28,643 bases of DNA, from NCBI GenBank assembly GCA_021401465.1, contig JADDMT010000238.1:1-28643 (forward strand). The letters run 5' to 3'. The notes beneath the pieces were generated by a model that was not told where the DNA came from, searched no databases, and was given only the letters and a program-made list of their open reading frames with translations. Shown piece after piece: positions 21,601 through 28,643 of this stretch. A program made the position numbers and the translations under genes. Origin of the DNA: Teratosphaeria epicoccoides (Eukaryota; Ascomycota; Dothideomycetes; Mycosphaerellales; Teratosphaeriaceae). The first letter of the stretch is position 1, and each line of letters opens with the position of its first letter.

Positions 21601-23668
21601 TAAGGACGAACATAACTAACGCTCTAGCCTCGCTGTCGCTTCGTCGGATCCACGCGTTCCTTTGCGCCTTGTAGAGGTAGTCTCGAAGTGTTTCGAGCTA
21701 TGATTGCGACATAGGGTACAGAGGTCAATGCGGAGGATTGTAACCCTCCTTAAGGTTAATCGCATGTTCCGCATCTAGGGCCCAGGCATAGGCCGCAGCC
21801 TCTACGTCGAAAATATCGGCGTATTCCTCTAACTTAGGCGGAAGGGTAACGTCTTCCTTAACATTCTGTATGTAGACTACATACACGCATTAGACCTTCT
21901 TCATGTCCTTGTAGAAGCTATGTGCGTCACGCATCCGCACTACAGGAACTTCGCCTATAGAGCTATAGAACTAGTTGTTAGTAGCTCTATTAACAACGAC
22001 TCCCTGCTTGTAGCGCTAAGGGCGGCCGAGTAGGAGCTCCTTATCAGGAATGTCTTTAGCGTAGAAGACTTTGTTAGTCTCGCGCACTTCTCCTGAGGAG
22101 TCCGCGAGTTAGAGGCGCACGTTGTACGCGCCTCGAGCCGCTACGCCTTCGCCCTAAAAGGACTTCATAGTAGGCAGCAGGGCTCCTAGGATTAGCTTCA
22201 AACCGAGCTATACGACTACCCTCTAGGGTATCACGTTAACCTCTGTAAGGTCATCTAACATATAGTCTACTAGCTTAAGCAAGCTATTAACTCGGACCGT
22301 ACCGGATAGGCGCTAGGCAGGCCACAAGTCTACACTATTAGTAACAGACAGCTTAGATACCCGCGGTAGCCATTCGGTTGTCTTAGGCTTGTCCTTCTTT
22401 CGCCTCCCCTCTAGGGAGGTTTCAGACACCTTGCTTACCTTCTTCCTATTACTTCGTTTAGGACAGCAAGCCACCTAGTAGTCCCTTACTCTACAGATGT
22501 AGCAGCTACTTAGAGGCTTCTCGCTACTATCTTTTAGCTTAGAGGGCTTGCTCCTCTAGAATGAACTACCGCGTTAGGCGTAACCCCTAGGGCGCTTGTA
22601 ATAGCGGCCCTTTAGTAGGTCCTTAGGGCTTAGATGCTTATTGTCCTTACTGCCTAATTTTCCATTTCGCTTCAAGGTGATTTCTATACGTGTCGTAAGG
22701 GACACGAGGTCTTGCCGAGTTGTCGGAAGTTCATGAAAAGTCATGATTATATTCTGAAGATCATTATCAAGTTTGACGAGTAAGTGCTACACGCGTTACG
22801 TCTTAGTATAGGGTAGCATCTGTCTCTCGAGTGTGGCAAGGTAGGTAGTAAAGCTAGAGGTTATTTGTCCCTTCCCCTGCTTAGCCTTCTCGTACTTGAC
22901 AGACATAGTAAGGGCATGATTCCCCGGATCCTCGACCTAGTCGACACAGAACTAGCGAAAGTCCGCCTACGTATACGTTCTGTCATAGACCCGCATAAGG
23001 TCATACTACTCATGCTAATTGTTACGAGGTTCCTTATCCTCTTCGAGCTACATCATACTAAAGGTAACTCGTTCGCCCTCTGTAGAATATCCGCGTAGGT
23101 TAAGCACGAAAACTGCCTTACATGCCTGCAAGAAAGTTCGAGCCTCCTTCAAGGTGTCTCCCTTGAACGGCTTTAGGTTACATGCGTTACGACTACCTCC
23201 TAGTTAGCCTACTATAGCCCCAAATTTAGGCACTAGGTTTGCGGGCATACGCGGAGAGTCTACGCCTCCTAGTAAGTTATCTTCGCGGGTCCCTAGCGTG
23301 AAATCTCGCTAGATTTCTTCGTCTGCTAGTTCATTAGTACTACTCATGGCGACGTCTTCGTCGTCCTCGCCGTTGTCGCTACTAGAAGCGGTGCGGCTCT
23401 AGCTCTAGTTCGCAAGGCGGTTCGCGACATAATTAACAATCATGGCTACAAGGGCTAGGTTAATAGTCGGGGTTAGCTGCGGTCCCTATGCGGGAGGTCT
23501 ATTGCCTTGTCTGCCGCGTAATTAGCCTCTAGCGGAACCGTCGCTCGATGTAGTGTCGCTCGTAGGGGGTACTTCTACAGGCTAGTTACTTAGGCTAGCT
23601 TCGCCATCGCAGGCGCTCAGGATAGCGCTCGCTACGCGTTAGTTGCGAGTTCGTAGTGCTCTAGACAT
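18692..23668 (-). pseudogene. Chromovirus gag-pol polyprotein, copy D (RIP-inactivated)
   Basis: The ATG is at 23668-23666 and the TAA at 18694-18692, giving 1658 residues in one frame, so gag and pol are fused. Landmarks: CCHC knuckle C389, C392, residue 397 (His changed to Tyr), C402; protease LDD near 472; RT YLDD at 797-800; RNase H about 930-1040; integrase zinc finger H1222, H1229, C1259, C1262; catalytic D1292, D1356 and residue 1392, exactly 35 residues on, where Glu has become Lys (AAA). The C-terminal chromodomain is at about 1595-1640, with its KWKGY Trp a stop at 1607. Such chromodomains are known to steer integration to heterochromatin. RIP stops make it non-functional. The plus-strand frames at 22865-23098 and 23019-23207 are shadows. 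Confidence 0.92.
21010..21067. repeat. Perfect 23-base inverted repeat in the copy D RT
   Basis: The arms at 21010-21032 and 21045-21067 are exactly complementary around a 12-base loop. The arm at 21010-21032 encodes the normal RT motif VFLGFTN. The other arm replaces the usual Trp-Pro spacer before it and adds about four codons. It looks like a template-switch insertion during replication or reverse transcription. The region is missing in copies B and C because of their 269-base deletion. Confidence 0.85.
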
Positions 23669-23705
23669 ATCGTAGTATTCTCTGCTAGACTACAAAGCAG
23701 GGGGG

Positions 23706-23714
23706 AGAAAGCAG
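23706..23714 (-). other. Putative self-priming primer-binding site (copy D)
   Basis: AGAAAGCAG on the plus strand (CTGCTTTCT on the element strand), three bases inside the 5' LTR. It is complementary to the predicted RNA start at 23813. Confidence 0.55.
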
Positions 23715-23717
23715 AAC

Positions 23718-24079
23718 TAATATAGATGTATATATGCTATATAATATGGAAATATCTCGTAGTGTGACAGAGTAATCCGACCTTTTAGTAGGTACAAGAC
23801 AGCGCTGCTTTCTGCTTATCGCAGAGGTAGCGCTAAGGGTGCTTATAACCCCTGACGCTCCTTAATTAGGGAAAGCTTGTCTGAGCCTAACCCTGCAGGG
23901 GTACTGTAGGGTCAGCAACGTAGGGGCGTCCTACGTCGACAACTAATCCCTCTTAGACGACATATAAGCTAACGTATGTACGAAGGACCCCCTTGCTATA
24001 TGTAGCAGGGTTACTACATGCTAAGGGTAGGCATTAGAACCCATGCGGTTCTAATGGCCCCCTAGTATCAACTGTATCA
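23718..24079 (-). repeat. 5' LTR of copy D
   Basis: 362 bases, the same length as its partner. In plus-strand reading it runs TAATATAG (TG changed to TA) to AACTGTATCA. Confidence 0.9.
23805..23847 (-). promoter_or_regulatory. LTR core promoter of copy D: TATA box and predicted transcript start
   Basis: TATAAG on the minus strand (23847-23842) lies 34 bases upstream of AGAAAGCAG (beginning at 23813). The spacing is the same in the LTRs at 2116 and 3923. The start is inferred from the spacing and from its complementarity to the primer-binding site. Confidence 0.55.
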
Positions 24080-24084
24080 TATAT
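24080..24084. repeat. Target-site duplication of copy D, right (TATAT)
   Basis: Matches 15890-15894. It overlaps the second Asp codon of the copy B YLDD motif. Confidence 0.85.
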
Positions 24085-26482
24085 CGTCTAAATATACTAC
24101 GTAGCAGGTGTTAACGAGGCTAGCTAGGGCCTAGTTAATATACGCTTAGAACGTTGCTAGTGCGTTAGTTAAGCTAAACGGCATCACTATATACTCGAAG
24201 TGTCTATACTATGTTTAGAACATAGTCTTCTACTCGTCGCCCTTTCGGATTAGTATCTAGTAGTAGGCGTCCTTCAAGTTAATAGACAAGAAGATAGCGG
24301 CGCAACTTAGGCGGTCAAGCGTCTCACTAATAAGTAGTAGGGGGTAGCGGTTCTTCTAAGTTACTACGTTAAGGCCCCTATAGTTAACGTATAGGCGGAG
24401 CGTGTTATCCTTCTTCAGGACGAACATAACTAACGCTCCTGCCTTGCTGTCGCTTCGTCAGATCCACGCGTTTCTTTGCGCCTTGTAAAGGTAGTCTCGA
24501 AGTGTTTCGAGCTACGATTCTGACATAGGGTACAGAGGTCGATGCGGAGGATTATAACCCTCCTTAAGGTTAATCGCATGTTCCGCGTTTAGGGCCTAGG
24601 CATAGGCCGTAGCCTCTACGTCGAAAATATCGGCGTATTCCTCTAACTTAGGCAGAAGGGTAACGTCTTCCTTAACGTTCTGTATGCAGACCGCATACAT
24701 ACATTAGACCTTCTTCATGTCCTTGTAGAAGCTGTGTGTATTACGCATCCTTACTACAAGAACTTCGCCTATAGAGCTATAGAACTAATTGTTAGTAGCT
24801 CCATTAACAACGACTCCCTGCTTGTAGCGCTAAGGGCAGCTAAGTAGGAGCTCCTTATTAGGAACGTCTTTAGCGTAGAAGACTTCGTTAGTCTCGCGTA
24901 CTTCTCCTAAGGAGTCCGCGAGTTAGAGGCGCACGTTATACGCGCCTCGAGCCGCTACGCCTTCGCCTTAAAAGGACTTCATAGTAGGCAGCAGGGCTCC
25001 TAGGATTAGCTTCAAACTAAGCCGTACGATTACCCGCTAGGGTATCACGTTAACCTCCGCAAGGCTGTCTAACATATAGTCTACTAGCTTAAGCAAGCCA
25101 TTAACTTAGACCGTACTAGATAGGCACTAGGCAGGCCACGAGTCTACACTATTAGCGACAGATAGCTTAGATACCCCTAGTAGCTACTCGGTTGTCTTAG
25201 GCTTGTCCTTCTTTCGCCTCCCCTTTAGGGAGGTTTCAGACACCTTGCTTACCTTCTTCCTATTACTTCGTTTAGGATAGCGAGCCGCCTAGTAGTCCCT
25301 TACTCTACAGATGTAGTAGCTACTTAGAGGCTTCTCGCCTCTGTCTTTAGGCTTAGAGGGCTTGCTCCTCTAGAATGAACTACCGCGTTAGACGTGACCC
25401 TTAGGGCGCTTGTAATAGCGGCCCTTTGCTAGGTCTTTAGGGCTTAAACGCTTATTATCCTTGCTACCCGATTTTCTATTTCGCTTCAAGGTAATCTCCA
25501 TATATGTCGCAAGGGACACAAGGTCTTGCTAAGTTGTTAGAAGTTCATGAAAAGTCATGATCATGTTCTGAAGATTGTTATTAAGTTTAATAAGTAGGTG
25601 CCGCATACATTACGTCTTAGTATAGGGTAGCATCTATCCCTCGAGTATAGCGAGGTAGGTAGCGAAGCTAGAGGTTATTTGTCCCTTCCCCTACTTAGCC
25701 TTCTTATACTCGACAGACATAGTAAGGGCATAGTTCCCTGGATCCTCGACCTAGTCGACATAGAACTAGCGAAAGTCTACCTACATATATGTTCTATCAT
25801 AGACCTACATAAGGTCATACTACTCATGCTAATTATTACAAGGTTCCTTATTCTCTTCGAGCTACATTACACTAAAGGCGACTCGTTTACCCTCTATAGA
25901 ATATCCATGTAGGTTAAGCACGAAAACTGCCTTATATGCCTGTAAGAAAGTTCGAGCCTCCTTTAAGGTGTCTCCCTTAAACGGCTTCAGGTTGCATGCG
26001 TTACGACTGCCTCCTAGTTAGCCTACTATGGCCCTGAATTTAGGCACTAGATTCGCAGGCATACGCAGAGAGTCTACGCCTACTAGGGTGTTATCTTTGT
26101 GGGTCCCTAGTATGAAATCTCGCTAGATTTCTTCGTCCGCTAGTTTATTAGTACTACTTATAGCGACGTCTTCGTCGTCCTCGCTATTGTCGCTACTAGA
26201 AGGGGTGTAGCTCCCGCTCTAGTTCGTAAGGCGGTTTGCGACCTAATTGACAATCATGGCTATAAGGGCTAGGTCGATAGTCAGGGTTAGCTATAGTCCC
26301 TATGCAGAGAGTCTCTTACCTTGTCTACTACGTAATTAGCCTCTAGCAGAACTGTCGCTTAATGTAGTGTTGCTTGTAGGGGGTGCTTCTATTAGCTAGT
26401 TACTTAGGCTAGCTTCGCTATCGCAGGCGCTTAGGATAGCGCTCGCTACACGTTAGTTATAAGTTTGTAGTACTCTAGACAT
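24085..26482 (-). pseudogene. Chromovirus gag-pol, N-terminal 800 codons, copy B
   Basis: The ATG is at 26482-26480. The frame reaches the YLDD motif exactly at codon 800, as in copy D, so no net indel is present. It encodes gag, the CCHC knuckle, protease and the RT fingers/palm, and is cut at the active site by copy D. The rest of the protein is at 13586-15894. TAG/TAA codons are frequent. The plus-strand open frame at 25679-25912 is a shadow of gag. Confidence 0.88.
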
Positions 26483-26519
26483 ATTGTAGTATTCTCTACT
26501 AGACTACAAAGCAGGGGGG

Positions 26520-26528
26520 AGAAAGCAG
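26520..26528 (-). other. Putative self-priming primer-binding site (copy B)
   Basis: AGAAAGCAG on the plus strand, three bases inside the LTR at 26532; the same site as in copies C and D. Confidence 0.55.
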
Positions 26529-26531
26529 AAC

Positions 26532-26890
26532 TAATAGAGATATATATGCTATATGATATGAAAATATCTCGTAGTATGACAGAGTAATCCGACCTTTTAA
26601 TAGGTACAAGATAGCGCTGCTTTCTGCTTATCGTAGAGGTAGCGCTAGAGGTCCTTATACCCCTGACGCCCCTTAATTAGGGAAAGCATGTCTAAGCCTA
26701 TCCCCGCAGGGGTATCGTAGTATTAGCGACGTAGGGGCATCCTATGTTAAACATTAATCCTACTTAGATGACATACAAGCTAACATATATACAAAGGACC
26801 CCCTTGCTATATGTAGTAGGGTTACTACATACTAAGGGCAGACATTAGAACCTATGCGGCTCTAATAGCCCCCTAGTATTAACTGTATCA
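26532..26890 (-). repeat. LTR at the inversion junction (copy C 5' LTR / copy B hybrid)
   Basis: 359 bases. In plus-strand reading it ends AACTGTATCA and is followed by the GAAAG duplication. The part near 26890 shares private variants with the copy C 3' LTR. The internal side adjoins copy B gag. It is therefore the reciprocal product of the exchange that also produced the LTR at 3923. Confidence 0.75.
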
Positions 26891-26895
26891 GAAAG
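26891..26895. repeat. Target-site duplication of copy C, non-inverted copy (GAAAG)
   Basis: Partner of CTTTC at 11860-11864; see there. Confidence 0.7.
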
Positions 26896-27608
26896 CTAAG
26901 TAAAGTAGAAGCGGAGGTTAATGTTAGTGTTTTAGAACAGGAAGTTTAGGAAAGTAACAATGTTTTTATACCCTCTAATAGCCCCCCTGTTGCCTACTAC
27001 AACTGTTAAGCTAGTAACTTAAACTACATGCGCAGAGTACCTGCCTTTAGTTAACTTACATAGGGACTAAGTAATGTAAGAACAGGTAACGTAGCTGTTA
27101 CACATGTACGCTAACTACACTTATACTAGTCTACTAGCATGAAAATATGACAAGACCCGTGCTAGGAGCATGCTCCTGCTGTTTCGAGTAGTACATGCAG
27201 AGTATCTACATACATTCCTACTAGCCCTAAGGTTCTACAACATGTTTTTTCATAGTCATGACTAAATAGGGACAGCTAAGCTACTTAGCGAAGCTAGTAT
27301 ATATGCTTACCCTATAATTTCAAAGATTAACTAAAGTACGTACTTGTAGTTTCCTAATATCTTAATCTACATGTAAAGCGAAGGTGTTATAAAGCCGCCT
27401 AACCTGTAACAGATTAAAAACCCGCCTAAGTTAGTAACCTCTGTCCTATATTTACTATGAAGATGTTAAGGTATATACATGACACATGTTACATAGGCTA
27501 TCTACCTATTTACTCTTGCGTAGTAGAAGTGTGCTATATCCTGTACCCTATACGTTCTATATGTATTACTTAGTAAGGCTAGGGACATCCTTATAGGAGG
27601 AGGGGTAG
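26896..27608 (+). mobile_element. Copy B 3' region, non-inverted segment
   Basis: This continues the copy B leader/3' region after the copy C insertion. It contains the detached antisense-gene TATA box (26964-26970), the palindrome AGGAGCATGCTCCT (27164-27177), and the polypurine tract at 27595-27605. No coding frame is seen. It is among the most heavily mutated stretches. Confidence 0.8.
26964..26970 (-). promoter_or_regulatory. Detached TATA box of the copy B antisense gene
   Basis: TATAAAA on the minus strand. Its gene now begins at 11951, about 15 kb away and inverted. Confidence 0.6.
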
Positions 27609-27997
27609 TAATACGTTTAATACTAGGGGGCTATTAGAGCCGCATAGTTCTAATGCCTACCCTTAGTATGTAGTAACCCTGCTACATATAGTAAGGGGGT
27701 TCTTTGTACATACATTAGCTTATATGTTATCTAAGTAGGATTAATGCTTGACATAGGATGCCCCTATGTCGCTAACCCTATAGTACCTCTATAGGGGCTT
27801 CCTAACCCTATGTTACCCCTACGGGGTTAGGCTTAGACATGCTTTCCCTAATTAAGGGGCGTTAGGGGTTATAAGTACGTCTAGTACTACCTCTGTAATA
27901 AGCAGAAAGTAGTACTATCTTATACCTATTAAAAGGTCAGATTACTCTGTTATACTACAAGATATTTTCATATTATATAGCATATACATCTATATTA
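27609..27997 (+). repeat. 3' LTR of copy B
   Basis: 389 bases, TAATACG to CTATATTA (both termini RIP-changed). The 30-base duplication at 27772-27826 pairs it with the LTR at 3923. Confidence 0.9.
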
Positions 27998-28002
27998 CTA
28001 GG
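27998..28002. repeat. Target-site duplication of copy B, right (CTAGG)
   Basis: Matches 3918-3922. Confidence 0.8.
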
Positions 28003-28159
28003 CTCTTTTACATCTTATCTGCGTCTTAAGAGTCTGTCTAACATACTCTAATAGGCTCTAGTCTCCTTTACATAGTATAGTAGTAGCCTCTAGTCTACTC
28101 TTAATTGTCTAGTAGATTAAGTATGCTCTTCTAATACATTCTTCTAGCTACAGGCAAAA
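28003..28159 (-). other. Leader of the copia element between primer-binding site and gag
   Basis: No coding region is seen. It joins 3917 when the composite and one CTAGG are removed, placing the copia gag start about 160 bases downstream of its LTR. Confidence 0.55.
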
Positions 28160-28174
28160 CCTAGGCTTATAACC
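28160..28174 (-). other. Copia primer-binding site, initiator tRNA-Met half type
   Basis: The minus strand reads GGTTATAAGCCTAGG directly after the LTR. The complement of the initiator-Met anticodon arm is GGTTATGGGCCCAG. The three differences within these 14 bases are G-to-A or C-to-T, as RIP would produce. Drosophila copia is known to use a half-tRNA of this kind. Confidence 0.7.
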
Positions 28175-28435
28175 TGTTAAATTAATTCCTAACATAGTTA
28201 ATAGATTTATGTATAGGAAGTAGCTATAGAATGAATATATTATGTTAGGTATTAGATATATAACAAACATAATAAATAGATTAAAGAGAAGGTAAAAACT
28301 CTTCTCTTCCTAGATAGGGTTATATATCCCTTAACCCCTGACCTAAGTCAGAGAGGTCAGAGTTAGGCTCCTACCTAACTCTAACTCCTACTAACTTAGT
28401 ATAGCTAGTATGTGACTACCTATTACATTTTAACA
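28175..28435 (-). repeat. 5' LTR of the Ty1/copia element
   Basis: 261 bases with 7-base inverted termini TGTTAAA...TTTAACA. It begins immediately beside the primer-binding site. TATATAA on the minus strand (28326-28320) is a candidate promoter. It also contains hairpin-forming repeats (AAGAGAAG/CTTCTCTT; AGAGTTAGG/CCTAACTCT). GAAAG at 28436-28440 is its predicted target duplication. Confidence 0.7.
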
Positions 28436-28517
28436 GAAAGTATGTATAGGTTACTATATAGCATGATAATAATACACGTAGCTAATGTAATAGTAAATGT
28501 AGGACTTACATGTACAT
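28436..28517. other. Short spacer, nothing recognised
   Basis: 82 AT-rich bases between the copia LTR and the next chromovirus LTR. It is possibly the original insertion site DNA. Confidence 0.5.
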
Positions 28518-28643
28518 TGATACGGTTGATACTAGGGGACCATTTGAACCGCATGGGTTCTAATGGCCGCCCTTAGCATGCAGTGACCCTGCCACATATG
28601 GCAAGGGGGTCCTTCGTACATACGTTGGCTCGTATGTCGTCCG
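28518..28643 (+). repeat. Start of a fifth chromovirus LTR (copy E), cut by the window end
   Basis: It begins TGATACGGTTGATACTAGGG and matches the first 126 bases of the other LTRs. It keeps G and C at several sites that are A or T elsewhere (for example GCCACATATGGC, TTGGCTCG), so it is the least mutated copy. A full element or solo LTR may follow. Confidence 0.85.

Larger units (their letters stand above)
15895..24079 (-). mobile_element. Full-length chromovirus copy D (Ty3/gypsy, 8185 bp)
   Basis: Both LTRs (362 bases each), the primer-binding site, gag-pol, the antisense gene, the polypurine tract and 5-bp target duplications are present. This is the only complete copy and the reference for the family. 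It lies inside the RT-coding region of copy B in the same orientation as the copy B gag-pol. gag-pol is 4977 bases in one unbroken frame of reference (no net indel) but is full of RIP stops. Confidence 0.92.
3923..27997. mobile_element. 24-kb composite: copy B containing copies C and D, rearranged by an LTR-LTR inversion
   Basis: The outer LTRs (3923-4317 and 27609-27997) share a 30-base tandem duplication not found in other LTRs and are flanked by CTAGG. Copy C has target duplication GAAAG (now CTTTC at 11860 and GAAAG at 26891). Copy D has target duplication TATAT (15890-15894 and 24080-24084). The segment between the LTRs at 3923 and 26532 is inverted relative to the outer copy B ends. Re-inverting it restores a normal nested structure: copy B, interrupted by copy C in minus orientation. 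A tandem three-LTR array with an extra solo LTR that then inverted is possible but needs more events. Confidence 0.75.

Noticed and set aside
22865..23098. Plus-strand frame of 77 residues, repeated at 25679-25912, and the overlapping 23019-23207
   Set aside because: These are reverse-strand shadows of gag in copies D and B; they are conserved only because gag is duplicated.
3923..27997. Tandem array of two elements sharing a middle LTR
   Set aside because: It would need unequal exchange, then a separate solo LTR insertion and then the same inversion. Nested insertion plus one inversion explains the GAAAG/CTTTC pair and the LTR similarities with fewer steps. It is not fully excluded.
28436..28440. 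GAAAG next to the copia LTR as the same duplication as GAAAG at 26891
   Set aside because: It is in a different context; the 26891 copy is explained by reconstruction of copy B, and this one would be the copia element's own flank.

Overview
The window reads as a block of nested, mutated LTR retrotransposons from a filamentous ascomycete (Pezizomycotina-type) genome. I find no intact host gene, rRNA, tRNA or CRISPR array. Every long coding frame is interrupted by TAG or TAA codons where Gln (CAG/CAA) or Trp (TGG) is expected. This is the C-to-T at CpA signature of repeat-induced point mutation (RIP). CpG is largely spared, so the DNA is full of CTAG and TAG but is not extremely AT-rich. The species cannot be named from the sequence.

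Six retroelements are recognisable. Four are copies of one Ty3/gypsy chromovirus family, called copies A to D here, and a fifth copy, E, is cut by the window end. The complete copy D (15895-24079, minus) shows the family plan: a 360-bp LTR, a fused gag-pol frame of 1658 codons (CCHC knuckle, protease, RT, RNase H, HHCC and D,D35E integrase, chromodomain), a convergent antisense gene of 498 codons with its own TATA box, a polypurine tract, and the second LTR. The sixth element is an old Ty1/copia element (2476-3922 and 28003-28435, minus). At 1-300 lies the end of another, non-mutated, element that resembles an LTR.

Layout: 1-300, foreign LTR-like end. 301-2475, 5'-truncated copy A. 2476-3922, copia gag/protease relic. 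3923-27997, a composite flanked by the 5-bp target duplication CTAGG. 28003-28435, copia leader, primer-binding site and LTR. 28436-28517, short spacer. 28518-28643, start of copy E.

The composite can be solved step by step. Copy B entered the copia leader (CTAGG). Copy C entered copy B between the TATA box and the start codon of its antisense gene (target duplication GAAAG). Copy D entered the RT active-site region of copy B (target duplication TATAT). A later exchange between two inverted LTRs (now 3923-4317 and 26532-26890) flipped everything between them. The GAAAG duplication therefore now appears as CTTTC at 11860 and GAAAG at 26891, and copy B is split into inverted and non-inverted parts.

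The most interesting points are the antisense gene with its own conserved promoter in all copies, an apparent self-priming arrangement (predicted transcript 5' end complementary to the sequence just inside the 5' LTR), and two identical deletions shared by copies B and C but absent from D.
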